A DNA stretch of 9,289 nt from JBBRMG01 sp038230955 (GCA_038230955.1 JBBRMG010000028.1:1-9289); one strand, 5' to 3'. Shown: positions 1 through 7,231, counted from the first letter of the stretch. Numbers and translations are program-made. The notes: generated by a model not told the origin, from the sequence alone.

Positions 1-89
1 AGCATCTTCAACACCTCGGCTTTGAAGTCGGCATCGTATTTACGCCGGTGCTTGGCCGGGCCACCCGGCGGTTGCTTTTGTGCTTGCAT
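1..89 (-). CDS. IS3-family OrfA transposase, N-terminal fragment
   Basis: This is the first gene of an IS3-type element, a small helix-turn-helix protein that binds IS ends and is normally fused by frameshift to the DDE integrase OrfB. Only 29 codons are in the window. They start at ATG 89 and read MQAQKQPPGGPAKHRRKY followed by DADFKAEVLKM. The R-R-K-Y-D-x-x-F-K-x-E-x-L pattern is typical of IS3 OrfA N-termini, just before the helix-turn-helix. It is in a different frame from the interrupted RM gene, whose reading frame passes through it to a stop at 40. The rest lies beyond the left edge. Confidence 0.7.
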   Translation of the reverse strand, partial: MQAQKQPPGGPAKHRRKYDADFKAEVLKM

Positions 90-139
90 GGTCTTGCGAA
101 GTTAAGCAAGTCCGTGTGCCGATAAACCCGACCATCTCA
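1..139 (-). mobile_element. End of an IS3-like insertion sequence (partial, runs off the left edge)
   Basis: The minus strand starts an OrfA-like transposase reading frame at 89, and the homology of the neighbouring RM gene stops near 139. Read on the minus strand from 139, the sequence begins TGAGATGGTCGGG. IS3-family ends usually begin with TG, and the OrfA start usually lies a few tens of bases inside the end, so the boundary is placed at 139 by inference. The other IS end and any target duplication are outside the window, so neither can be verified. The junction disrupts the MmeI-like gene. Confidence 0.65.
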
Positions 140-1494
140 GTTTGGCCATAAGAATTTATAGCTGTTAATACCTCACCCTCCAGTCGCTTTAAGTGTTCTA
201 GCGTTACATACAGAAAGTTACCAGATCCACAGGAAGGATCAAGAATTTTTATAGATGTAAGCCGGGTCAGGAAACGCATTAGTTCGGCGCGGGCTTCCTT
301 CGGCTTATTTTCTTCCAGTTGGCGAGCGGCTGCGGCTTGTGCTGTTGTCCACTCTAAGCGCAACGGCTCAATTACGGTTGGTAATACCAACCGTTCGACG
401 TACCGGCGCGGGGTATAGTGAGCACCTAAGCTATGTCGTTCGCGTGGATCAAGAGCGCGTTCGAGCAATGTTCCAAAGATAGCCGGTTCAACTGTTGTCC
501 AGTCGGATTCAGCGGCCTTCAGGAGTAATTCCATCTGATCCGCCGTGAGCGGTAAAGCCCTGGCATCATGAAATAGTTTGCCGTTAAAGCGACGTAGTTT
601 AGTTTTCAGCTCAGAAGAGAAGCCCCCCGTATCCATTTTCTCCCAAAGATTATGCAGGGCATCAGGCAGATACTGAAGTAAATCAGGGGCAGCATACTGG
701 CGCAGCATCCCAGTAAAGGATTCCTTAGGAATTAGGCCCACATCTTCCGAAAACATCGTAAACAAGCATCGCATGAGAAACTGCGCTACCAAATCAGGCG
801 CATGGCCCGCTCGTTCCAGTTGACTCGATACGCCTGCCAGATAGCCCGCCAGTTCCCGCGTAACACGAGCAGCCCGACGAGTCGGGTCTAATTCGAGTGG
901 GTTGGTGAAGATTTGTTGTAGCATGGCCCGCGTTTCCTCCGTGGCCAGTGCTGATAGTGGAAGCCGGTAGTGCGTCTGGTCGGGGTAAGGAACGAACGAA
1001 TCAGCAATCCCGGCAAAGTTGCTATACACGTCAATGCAGTAGCCCACATCAGCCACCAACACGAACAAAGGGCGCGGCTCATTGGCTGGTAGTGCACGAA
1101 CGTAACCCAGCGCCTGCTGTCGGGCGGCCTGCATCATTTGCCCCCATTTGGCCGTGCCGCGTACTGCGTGACCCTTTCGCCGTTTTTCTGCTGGAAGCCC
1201 TAACTCGCTGCGTTCGGCGTTTTTTTGTTGATCGGGTGTATCTGTGCCCTGCTTAGTTTCCAGGATGAAGCAGCCCCGTTTGTAGAGATCAATCCGGCCT
1301 GTGCTGCTTTTGGCACCGTCATTAAATTCAACGGCCCGTTCCAGTACGTAAGCGTCCTGAGTCGGATTATCAGTGGTGGGATCAGGGCGGGGAACGCCGA
1401 TCAGGTCACAAAGGTCTTGGAGGAACAAGCCGTAATTGGCCCGTTCAGCACCGCCCGCCACTTTCCAGCGGGTTTCAAATTCGGGGTAAGTCAC
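40..1494 (-). pseudogene. MmeI-like type IIL restriction-modification enzyme, truncated by an IS
   Basis: MmeI-family enzymes combine nuclease, adenine methyltransferase and target recognition in one chain of roughly 900 residues or more. The visible part has a PD-(D/E)xK nuclease signature, D69-x9-E79-x-K81, with the same spacing as the known MmeI catalytic site. A helical linker follows, then methyltransferase motif X (HYT, 359-361) and the SAM-binding motif I DPSCGSGNF (419-427). Family-like sequence ends near residue 451. After that the frame reads into IS DNA and stops at 40, so the catalytic motif IV, the rest of the methyltransferase and the recognition domain are missing. The start is GTG at 1494: it gives the family-typical N-terminus MTYPEFETRW and an in-frame stop lies shortly upstream. 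It follows rep by 59 bp in the same direction. The product would be a nuclease domain without a working methyltransferase, most likely inactive. The missing half may lie beyond the IS, outside the window. Confidence 0.85.
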
Positions 1495-1537
1495 AAAAAG
1501 GGCAGGTAGTTTCTGGTTAAATATACCGATGATTGAT

Positions 1538-1550
1538 GGCTAAATAAGCC
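1538..1550 (-). terminator. Small hairpin just after rep (weak terminator candidate)
   Basis: GGCT-AAATA-AGCC forms a 4-bp stem with a 5-nt loop, starting 3 bp past the rep stop codon. On the minus strand it is followed by ATCAATCATCGG, with no T run. At best it is a weak pause or attenuation site between rep and the RM gene. Confidence 0.2.
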
Positions 1551-1553
1551 CTT

Positions 1554-2510
1554 TTACTTCCCTTTCACCTCGTTTGGTTTCTTGATTCCTAATCGAGTCA
1601 GCAGGTAGCCCGCCACATTCTTTTCAACCTTAATCTTGCCCGTTTGCAGTTCGTAGGCAAACTTATTAACCTCCTGCACCAGATCGGCCGAGTTCATGAT
1701 CTGATTCACCACGTCGGCCCGCTTGATGTTCCACTTTTCCAGTAGTAGCCGGGCGTTCTGGTATTGGGCATCGGATACGCCCAGCGGAGCGGCCCCCGCT
1801 TTGGCAGGTCCATCCTTCATTGGCAAAACGATGGCCAGCGGCTGCGCCTTGACGGTGAAAGTAACGCTGTTAAAGCTACGGCCCCGTTTTTGGAGGGTAT
1901 AACCGATTTCTAAATCGGTGTGCTGGTTGATTTGCTTGACTGATTCATCAAGTACAAACTTTTTAAACATTGAAATAGGCTTATACTGCTCATTGCCCTT
2001 GTCGTCAAGTAGAGCCAGCATTTTTTTGAACTCGTCCAAGCTAAAGGTTTCAGTCTGCCCTTTATCCTTCCACTGACTACACAGAGCATAAATTCGCTTG
2101 GCGTACTTGCTGCCCAGGCGTAGAGCCGCATACAACTCGAAGGAGGTGAAATTGTCTTTCAAATCGAACAAGTAAGGTTTTATATCATCAGAAAACCTTA
2201 TTTCAATGCGCCCCTCACCAATCATGTACTCAACCCGTTGGAACATCCAGAGTTGCTTATAACTCTTGGCGGTTGAGACTTCAAACATACGGCTACCCAT
2301 CTCCTCAGTAGCTTTTCGCAGATAGCCGTACTTGTACTCTTTCCCTGTCATGGCCGACAAGTCTTTTACCACAATCTCATAAACCCCGTCAGTCTTATCC
2401 TTCCTGAGCATTGAGAGTAGGTACAAGAATATGTCCAATTGTAATTCTGAATACTCATAGCGGGCTGTTGTGATAGCATTATGTTGGCGGACTCGCAGCT
2501 CATTATTCAT
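1554..2510 (-). CDS. Plasmid replication initiator, Rep_3 family
   Basis: Rep_3 (RepB-like) initiators bind iterons through two winged-helix domains, open the origin and recruit the host replisome. They usually also repress their own promoter as dimers. The 318-aa product is of normal length for the family. The N-terminus (about residues 1-110) carries the LQLDIFLYLLSML helix and the KDLSAMTG region typical of the first winged helix. The second winged helix spans about 115-220, including LGSKYAKRIYALCSQWKD and FSLDEFKKMLAL. The C-terminal third (about 225-318) is a less conserved tail ending in a lysine-rich stretch. ATG at 2510 is used. The gene reads away from five iterons that begin 100 bp upstream, the expected arrangement for self-regulated iteron replicons. 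No partition gene is visible beside it. The family call is firm; the exact subgroup is not. Confidence 0.9.
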   Translation of the reverse strand: MNNELRVRQHNAITTARYEYSELQLDIFLYLLSMLRKDKTDGVYEIVVKDLSAMTGKEYKYGYLRKATEEMGSRMFEVSTAKSYKQLWMFQRVEYMIGEGRIEIRFSDDIKPYLFDLKDNFTSFELYAALRLGSKYAKRIYALCSQWKDKGQTETFSLDEFKKMLALLDDKGNEQYKPISMFKKFVLDESVKQINQHTDLEIGYTLQKRGRSFNSVTFTVKAQPLAIVLPMKDGPAKAGAAPLGVSDAQYQNARLLLEKWNIKRADVVNQIMNSADLVQEVNKFAYELQTGKIKVEKNVAGYLLTRLGIKKPNEVKGK

Positions 2511-2610
2511 TGATTTTTAGACATTTAGTGTTGTAAGAGAGTATTTAGGCACTTGAGCTGATTCACTCTTCGTAAAAGTAAAATAAAAAAAGAAATACTT
2601 TATAAATAAT

Positions 2611-2725
2611 CTTTCTTTTGACGGACTAAACCTTTCTTTTTGACGGACTAAACCTTTCTTTTGACGGATCAAACCTTTCTTTTGACGGATCAAACCTTTC
2701 TTTTGACGGATCAAACCTTTCTTTT
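2611..2725. repeat. Iterons: five 21-22 bp direct repeats plus a partial sixth
   Basis: Head-to-tail copies lie at 2611-2631, 2632-2653, 2654-2674, 2675-2695 and 2696-2716, followed by a 9-bp partial copy at 2717-2725. The unit is CTTTCTTTTGACGG plus a variable tail. The two rep-proximal copies end ACTAAAC and the three distal copies end ATCAAAC. Copy 2 has one extra T (22 bp). In the distal copies TTTGA-CGGA-TCAAA is a perfect small dyad, which the CT swap damages in the proximal pair. The unit length matches about two helical turns. Position upstream of a Rep_3 gene and AT-rich flanks make this the likely Rep binding array and vegetative origin. Confidence 0.9.
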
Positions 2726-2835
2726 CGCTATATATATAGGATAACAAATAGAACAAATACTTCAAATAACACAAAGATTGTGTTGTCGAAAAAAAAACGG
2801 CATTTAGGGAGCTGCCGCAACCCAACAGGGCTGAC

Positions 2836-2915
2836 GCAGGGAGAATAACGAAGGGGGAAGAAGAAAACAGAAAAAAACAAAAACACCAAAAAAGAGGAAT
2901 CCTAAAGAGGGGGTC
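2836..2915 (+). other. Purine-rich tract in the origin region
   Basis: About 80 bases are very rich in A and G on the plus strand, including GAAGGGGGAAGAAGAAAAC and two runs with AAAAAA, with few pyrimidines. Such tracts can bend DNA or help melting near an origin. Here only the composition is seen; a role is inference. Confidence 0.4.
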
Positions 2916-2931
2916 AACTATAAATATAGTT
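2916..2931. repeat. Inverted repeat AACTATA-AA-TATAGTT
   Basis: This is a perfect 7-bp dyad with a 2-bp centre, next to the purine-rich tract. The size suits a dimeric repressor operator. No regulator for it can be named. Confidence 0.4.
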
Positions 2932-2970
2932 ATAACTGTTTCACGATTTGTATTTTTCTAATATTATATG

Positions 2971-3002
2971 CCCTGCTATAATTAGGCTTTATGACAGCAG
3001 GG
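2971..3002. repeat. Inverted repeat CCCTGCT ... AGCAGGG
   Basis: Perfect 7-bp arms lie at 2971-2977 and 2996-3002, separated by 18 bp. There is no T run on either side that would make it a clear terminator. It lies between the iterons and the oriT candidate; its role is unknown. Confidence 0.4.
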
Positions 3003-3086
3003 AGAGAACAGATTAGCCTTTTCTTCCCCTTTCGCTCTTTTGCCGTAGTTATTTCCAATGGCCAGCATAGCCGGTTCTTAATTTGG

Positions 3087-3101
3087 GAATCTGGTAGATT
3101 C
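3087..3101. repeat. Short hairpin GAATCT-GGT-AGATTC
   Basis: This is a perfect 6-bp stem with a 3-nt loop in the gene-free region upstream of the mob operon. It could be part of oriT or a weak regulatory hairpin. Only the symmetry is seen. Confidence 0.35.
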
Positions 3102-3119
3102 TGTTGACCTTCCCTTTAC

Positions 3120-3235
3120 GAAGACTTGCCATCCGGTGCGTGAAGCGCGAAGCGGTCTTATTTAAGAGCGAGACGGAACGCTATTCCGCGTTGCTGCATA
3201 CCGTTCTTATCGCCCTACGGGGTTAGTAACCAGAT
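3120..3235. other. Candidate oriT upstream of the mob operon
   Basis: In related Bacteroides mobilizable elements the transfer origin lies just upstream of the first mob gene. This segment holds the hairpin CGGAA-CGCTA-TTCCG (3174-3188), then CTTATCGCCCTACGG (about 3206-3220) and the palindrome GGTTA-G-TAACC (3221-3231). The CGCCCT core resembles the nick region of RSF1010/R64-like oriTs (GCGCCCT), but the 17-bp gap from hairpin to this site is longer than usual, and the match is short. The nick site is therefore a guess. Confidence 0.35.
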
Positions 3236-3313
3236 AGTTACTACTAAATTTGTATTTATTTTTTAGTAAATTTTGCGCACATTTTTAGTAACTACTTGAT
3301 TGTCAATTAGTAA
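3223..3313. promoter_or_regulatory. TTAGTAA operator-like array upstream of mob
   Basis: TTAGTAA occurs at 3223-3229, 3263-3269, 3285-3291 and 3307-3313. The last three are exactly 22 bp apart. Inverted versions (GTTACTA 3237-3243 and TACTAAA 3242-3248) lie about one further 22-bp step upstream. Even spacing of two helical turns puts the sites on one DNA face, as expected for cooperative binding by a ribbon-helix-helix-type protein. The first mob gene product is the obvious candidate. Confidence 0.5.
3245..3252 (+). promoter_or_regulatory. Candidate Bacteroidota -7 box TAAATTTG for the mob operon
   Basis: TAAATTTG matches the Bacteroidota -7 consensus TAnnTTTG exactly. The -33 position has only a weak TTAG (3223-3226), about 18 bp upstream. 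The start of transcription would fall near 3259, about 75 bp before the mob ATG, with three TTAGTAA motifs downstream, so a bound protein there would block transcription. A second, weaker match, TACTTTTC at 3319-3326, would start transcription at the ATG itself. Confidence 0.35.
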
Positions 3314-3332
3314 TTGTATACTTTTCTACTAC

Positions 3333-3818
3333 ATGAGCGAGCGTAAGAGCCTATCCGTGAGCGAAGGCACCCACCGGCAGTTAGAGCGACTAGGGACTAA
3401 ATTTGGCCTCTCGCATAAAGATTTGATTGGGTTTATGGCGCAGTATTTCACGGCGACCAAGGTTGACCCGCGCGATACAAAGGCCGACGTACCCGACGTA
3501 GCGTTGAAGAAAATGGCCGAGAAAGTAGATACCCTGGATAAGCGTATGATTGGATTTATCCGGGAGCAGGAGAAAGAACTATTGAAGCCTATCCTGTCCG
3601 AAGTGAAGGCCATGCGCACTCAGATCGGGCAAGGTTCAGGCAGTACCGGCATTACCTCTGAGCAGTTGGAGGAGCAGTTAACCAGTGTGGTGGAAGCGGT
3701 TCAAACCCTGATGCGGCTCTCGTTCCGCACCGCTTTGGTGGATAATGCTCTACGCCCGGAGTACAGGCAGCAGACCGACGAGCTAATCAAGCAGCAGAAC
3801 AAGCCCACTAAGCGATGA
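3333..3818 (+). CDS. Mobilization accessory protein, BfmA/BtgA-like
   Basis: Proteins of this type bind oriT beside the relaxase and often repress the mob operon. The 161-aa product starts MSERKSLSVSEGTHRQLERL, a pattern typical of BfmA/BtgA mobilization proteins with a ribbon-helix-helix-like N-terminus (strand, then helices ending near FMAQYF). The middle and C-terminal parts (about 55-150) are charged and helical and may form a coiled coil. An upstream in-frame TTG at 3300 would add 11 residues, but ATG at 3333 begins at the conserved block and is preferred. No Shine-Dalgarno is visible, as is common in Bacteroidota. The stop overlaps the next start (ATGA at 3815-3818), so translation is probably coupled. 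The family call rests on motif recognition and context. Confidence 0.75.
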   Translation: MSERKSLSVSEGTHRQLERLGTKFGLSHKDLIGFMAQYFTATKVDPRDTKADVPDVALKKMAEKVDTLDKRMIGFIREQEKELLKPILSEVKAMRTQIGQGSGSTGITSEQLEEQLTSVVEAVQTLMRLSFRTALVDNALRPEYRQQTDELIKQQNKPTKR

Positions 3819-4873
3819 TGACCAAGATAGGCGGGGGAGGTCCGGGTAGTTGTGGAGGATTGGTCGAGTACCTGGAGAAAGAGCAGGCCGGGCTATGGTT
3901 CGGCCAAAACCGGGAGCAGCTCGCTGGCCACGAAGTGGTGGCCGAGATTGACCACAACAAGCGCAACTTAGGCCGGGAAGATGCCAAGTACTATCAGGTG
4001 ATTTTAGCCCCTTCACAGGCTGAATTAGCCCATATCGGCAGTGACTCCCAGAAGCTACAGGCATTCACCCGCGCCACGATGGAACAGTACGCGGCCAATT
4101 TTGGCAAGGGGATAGAGAGCAAAGATTTAGTGTGGTTTGCCAAGATCGAGCACAGCCGCAGCTTCGACCACACCGACCGGGCGGTACAATTGGGCGAGCA
4201 GCAGAAGGGCGTAGCTAAGACCGGCGATCAGACCCATATTCACATAATCGTCAGCCGCACGGAGAACTTACGGGAGTATGTAGACGGGAAGAAGAACGAG
4301 CTGCACCAGCGGAAGAACCCCTACCACCTGAGTCCCCTGACCAACCATAAAGCCACCACCAAAGGGCCGGTAGTAGGCGGTTTTGAGCGCAATGGCTTTA
4401 GTCAGCGTACCGAGCAGACCTTTGACCAGGCGTTCAGCTATGAGCGGAAGTTGACCGAATCTTTCCGGTTTTTGCACTGCATGAAGTACGGCGACGAGCA
4501 GGCCAAAGGAGAAATGCAAAGGCAGGCCACAGAACAAGCACAAAAACGTGCTCAGAGCCACGAACAAGGTCAACGGGTGGAAATGGACCGGCAACCCGGC
4601 AAAAGGCCTGAAAATGACTTTGCCGACGATTTACGGGCCACTTTGGGCAAAGCCTACCGGCAGAAGGACGTAAACGACTTAGGTGCAGCCCTGGCCACCG
4701 CGCAGGTTGAGCGAGAGCGACAGCGAGTAGCCCAAGAGCAGAAAGCCGAGGAGACCCGTAAACAGGCTTTAGAAGCCGCCAAATTAGCCGAGCAGCAGAA
4801 GGTAACCCAGCAATCGAAAATCGAACAGACACCCAAAAAACCCCCCAGAATCAGCCGGGGGTTAGGCCGATGA
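3815..4873 (+). CDS. Relaxase / mobilization nuclease (HUH type, Bacteroidota MobB/BtgB-like)
   Basis: Relaxases nick oriT on one strand, stay bound to the 5' end through a tyrosine and are carried to the recipient by a type IV secretion system. This 352-aa protein has a glycine-rich start with SCGGLVEYLEKE (about 12-23), where Y19 is a candidate nucleophile. A YYQVILAPSQAE strand region follows (59-70), then an HTD at 119-121 and the metal-binding HUH motif THIHIIVSR (H141, H143). A conserved-looking YHLSPLTNHK segment follows. The last about 120 residues are rich in Q, E, K and R and predicted coiled coil. It seems to belong to the group often listed as DUF5712 or mislabelled as molybdopterin MobA; that label is from memory. 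ATG at 3815 overlaps the upstream stop, and a second ATG follows directly. The stop overlaps the next start by ATGA. Confidence 0.85.
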   Translation: MMTKIGGGGPGSCGGLVEYLEKEQAGLWFGQNREQLAGHEVVAEIDHNKRNLGREDAKYYQVILAPSQAELAHIGSDSQKLQAFTRATMEQYAANFGKGIESKDLVWFAKIEHSRSFDHTDRAVQLGEQQKGVAKTGDQTHIHIIVSRTENLREYVDGKKNELHQRKNPYHLSPLTNHKATTKGPVVGGFERNGFSQRTEQTFDQAFSYERKLTESFRFLHCMKYGDEQAKGEMQRQATEQAQKRAQSHEQGQRVEMDRQPGKRPENDFADDLRATLGKAYRQKDVNDLGAALATAQVERERQRVAQEQKAEETRKQALEAAKLAEQQKVTQQSKIEQTPKKPPRISRGLGR

Positions 4874-5568
4874 GCGAGAACAAGTTTCTAAAGAATCTAA
4901 GTGGGCAGAGCAGCCAGAGTCAGGCGGTTGAACCGACACCACCAGTGCCGCAACGTCGGACCGGCCAGAATGATAGTGGCCCAACCGAATACGACCCGAT
5001 CAAACGCCTGACGGATGAGTTGAGTCGCCAGAGCCGGGCAATTGAAGGATTGAACGCCCGGATTGATCGCATAGAGCAGCGACCCAAAGCCGCGACCCAA
5101 GCCGAGTTACAGGCATTACTGCATGAGGCCCGTGCAGGCGTTAGTTTCACTATCGACAGCAAACAGATCGCTGGTTTTGTTCTACCTGAATTGACAAAGG
5201 GACTGCCCAGCACCGAGGGAATTAGAACGGCAGCCAACGCGGGAGCCAGCCAGATCGCAGCCGCTGGGAATGCCGCAGCCGATCAGATCGAACGGTCTGG
5301 ATCAGCCGCCGCCGACAGAATCAAGTGGGCCAGCCAGCGCAAAGCGGATGTATTCGCCGGTCGGGTTGGGTTCACCTCGTGGCAGGCCGCAGCGGTCGTA
5401 TTTTTGGGGTTTGCCCTGCTAATCGTAGGCGTGTATTTTTTGAACAGCGGACGAGAGGCGGCCCTATCACAGGCTCGATCAGAAACGCAGGGTGTTCGGG
5501 AGTTTACGAATTGGGTAAAGTCTCAGCCAGAAGGCAGAAGGCTATATGATCGCTATTACAATCCATAA
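4870..5568 (+). CDS. Third mob-operon protein: coiled coil plus one membrane segment
   Basis: I recognise no named family in this 232-aa protein. It has a proline/serine/glutamine-rich N-terminus (1-40), a helical coiled-coil region (about 42-90, with LNARIDRIEQ), and a segment of 11-residue repeats (about 120-151, with AAADQIE and AAADRIK) suggesting an extended right-handed coiled coil. One strong membrane span follows (171-191, WQAAAVVFLGFALLIVGVYFL), then a charged 40-residue tail ending DRYYNP. Its ATG lies inside the relaxase stop (ATGA), so the two are translationally coupled. A membrane-anchored protein beside a relaxase recalls RSF1010 MobB, which has a membrane segment and helps present the relaxase to the secretion machinery. 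There is no clear sequence link, so this role is inference. Confidence 0.75.
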   Translation: MSENKFLKNLSGQSSQSQAVEPTPPVPQRRTGQNDSGPTEYDPIKRLTDELSRQSRAIEGLNARIDRIEQRPKAATQAELQALLHEARAGVSFTIDSKQIAGFVLPELTKGLPSTEGIRTAANAGASQIAAAGNAAADQIERSGSAAADRIKWASQRKADVFAGRVGFTSWQAAAVVFLGFALLIVGVYFLNSGREAALSQARSETQGVREFTNWVKSQPEGRRLYDRYYNP

Positions 5569-5672
5569 TCAAAAGATACCAATGGTGATAACAACCTTTA
5601 GACAATAGATACTCCGATACCACTGAGTCAGCCGCTATAGCCCGTTACCTCCTATTCTGTTAACTACTCCTT

Positions 5673-7208
5673 TTAACGCTTCATTATCTTGATAACTTGT
5701 TTATTATTATCAGCAATTATTTCTACCAAATAAATACCAGGGGGGAATTGTGCTAGTGAAAAAGACTTCATCATAGGTGATTCAATATTTGTTGTTTGTA
5801 ATACTTGACCTACAACGTTTATAATACGCAGTGAGTAAGCCTTAAAACAGTTTTCCTTATACAATACATAAAATACATCGGTTACCGGATTCGGATAAAT
5901 AACTATGTCATAATTACCGCAATCGGAGATAGGCTGCGGTTTTAGATTATTAAATGATGATTGAATAAAGTTAGGTAATCCCTGAGTATTATTTATTCTG
6001 CCAATACCAAGTGGAAAATCCTGTAACTGAACGTCACAGCCGAAACCTTTCACATTTGGTTTATTAATAACTATAAATCGTTGTGAATGACTATCTTGAC
6101 CGCACTCCTCAAATTGACAAAACCCGCCTAATGTAACACCATATATCCGGCCATTCGGTGCGTTCTGAATAGAGAATGCATAAAAAGTAGCCTTATCTGA
6201 ATTAGATCTACTCAGACGAACCGCCGGAATATTCGTAGTTGGATTGTTAACGTTAATACTCATACCTGATTGCATTATAGCGTCATTGCTACCTGCTTCC
6301 AAATCATATTGCCTTATGTAATCCTGTTGGGTTGAATCAGGCGAGGGAGTTTGGTGAGTAAGATATAGTTTGGAATTATCTGGCGAGAAACAAACACCAT
6401 ATTGCCTTGAAAAGAAGCCAAGATTAATATAATTCGACAAATTGCCTGTCTGATTATCAAAATTAAACAAGTCAAAAGATGGATCATTGCGTCTTGTACC
6501 AACGCTTTTCCATACGGCACATGCTATTTTACTCCCATCTGGAGAAGCCTGCATACAACCAATGTTCGAATTATATACGGAACCAATAGCAATTTGCTTT
6601 GCATCAGAAATGCCATTGATGCTCAGTAATCTTATAAAAAAAATGTTTCCTATCAAACTGTGTGTAATTATCCAATAATCACGCCCATTTCCATGCTTGA
6701 TGGCAATCATTTTTTCACTAATATCATGCTGTAATAAATTATTTTTCTTGTCTGACACAATGTCACCTTTAGCAGCATTTAACCGCGTGTCGATCAGAGA
6801 ACTATATAGCGAAACAGTACGCACTCGCGGATCGGGTAAATCGCGATCAGACAATGTAAACAAATAATATTGCTCATTATCGGCTGGGTTTGGGACGATC
6901 AGACACGACTGCGATAAGAACGAGTTACCAGCTAAGTTACCACCATGTGGCATTACTGCGTTTTTACTATCCCATACTACCTCTGAATTAGTGTAAAACA
7001 AGAGTTTACCAGACGTTGGGTCTGATTGAACAGCACTAGCATTTTCGGTAAACCAAGTTGAGGTTACAAAGGGCGTTGGTGAGCCTCTATCAAATTGAAA
7101 ACCAGCTTTATCACCAAAAAACCAATTTGTAGTTTCTTTTTGAGCAAATAGTTCAGTGATACTAATACCGGCAAACAGTCCAAATAATATTAGTCTTGTG
7201 AACTTCAT
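5673..7208 (-). CDS. Secreted beta-propeller-like protein with T9SS type A sorting domain
   Basis: The 511-aa protein is predicted to be exported by Sec and then moved across the outer membrane by the type IX system. It has a signal peptide (1-22, ending LFA before QKE). The N-terminal block WFFGDKAGFQFDRGSPTPF and the LLFYTNSEVVWDSKN stretch are typical of Bacteroidota propeller-like proteins. PD40/WD40-like repeats include ASPDGSKIACAVWK and FSPDNSKLYLTHQ. The last 79 residues (433-511) form a type A C-terminal signal with IYPNPVTDVFYV, then PPGIYLVEI and the final KQVIKIMKR. ATG at 7208 gives the signal peptide directly. It is the last gene of the minus-strand cargo block and is separated from the one upstream by a long inverted repeat. 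Its ligand or substrate cannot be inferred. Its AT-rich codons differ from those of the mob genes. Confidence 0.85.
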   Translation of the reverse strand: MKFTRLILFGLFAGISITELFAQKETTNWFFGDKAGFQFDRGSPTPFVTSTWFTENASAVQSDPTSGKLLFYTNSEVVWDSKNAVMPHGGNLAGNSFLSQSCLIVPNPADNEQYYLFTLSDRDLPDPRVRTVSLYSSLIDTRLNAAKGDIVSDKKNNLLQHDISEKMIAIKHGNGRDYWIITHSLIGNIFFIRLLSINGISDAKQIAIGSVYNSNIGCMQASPDGSKIACAVWKSVGTRRNDPSFDLFNFDNQTGNLSNYINLGFFSRQYGVCFSPDNSKLYLTHQTPSPDSTQQDYIRQYDLEAGSNDAIMQSGMSINVNNPTTNIPAVRLSRSNSDKATFYAFSIQNAPNGRIYGVTLGGFCQFEECGQDSHSQRFIVINKPNVKGFGCDVQLQDFPLGIGRINNTQGLPNFIQSSFNNLKPQPISDCGNYDIVIYPNPVTDVFYVLYKENCFKAYSLRIINVVGQVLQTTNIESPMMKSFSLAQFPPGIYLVEIIADNNKQVIKIMKR

Positions 7209-7231
7209 AGCAATACCCTACTTAAATGTAA

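Larger units (their letters stand above)
2511..3332. other. Gene-free origin and control region between rep and mob
   Basis: This 822-bp stretch between the divergent rep and mob units has no convincing coding sequence. From left to right it holds the rep leader (2511-2610, AT-rich), the iterons (2611-2725), an AT-rich stretch including TATATATATA, a purine-rich tract (about 2836-2915), several inverted repeats (2916-2931, 2971-3002, 3087-3101, 3174-3188), a candidate transfer origin, and a mob promoter with repeated TTAGTAA motifs. I saw no clear DnaA box of the TTATNCACA type. Its role as vegetative origin plus oriT is inferred from the two neighbouring gene families. Confidence 0.75.

Noticed and set aside
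888..1509. Other frames overlapping the MmeI-like gene on both strands
   Set aside because: They have no domain signature and are explained by the GC-rich RM gene on the minus strand.
2611..2725. Direct repeats that could suggest a CRISPR array
   Set aside because: The repeats are head-to-tail with no unique spacers and lie directly upstream of a Rep_3 gene, so they are iterons.
2517..2825. A minus-strand reading frame of 102 aa with repeated KKGLIRQ units
   Set aside because: The repeats are just the iterons translated. The frame lies in the origin region, has low-complexity content and no support as a protein.
2991..3107. A 38-codon plus-strand frame starting MTAGREQISLFF
   Set aside because: It has no start-site support or recognisable motif and runs through hairpins of the control region.
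3057..3140. A 27-codon minus-strand frame starting MASLRKGKVNRIYQI
   Set aside because: It is short, with no conserved feature or promoter, and sits in the likely oriT/control region. It would deserve a second look only if conserved elsewhere.
4268..4832. Long minus-strand frames opposite the relaxase gene
   Set aside because: They are antisense shadows. The plus-strand relaxase has the HUH motif and coupled neighbours.
5569..5672. Terminator between the mob operon and the convergent T9SS gene
   Set aside because: The 104-bp gap has only short dyads (for example GTTAA ... TTAAC near 5659-5677) and no stable stem with a T run.
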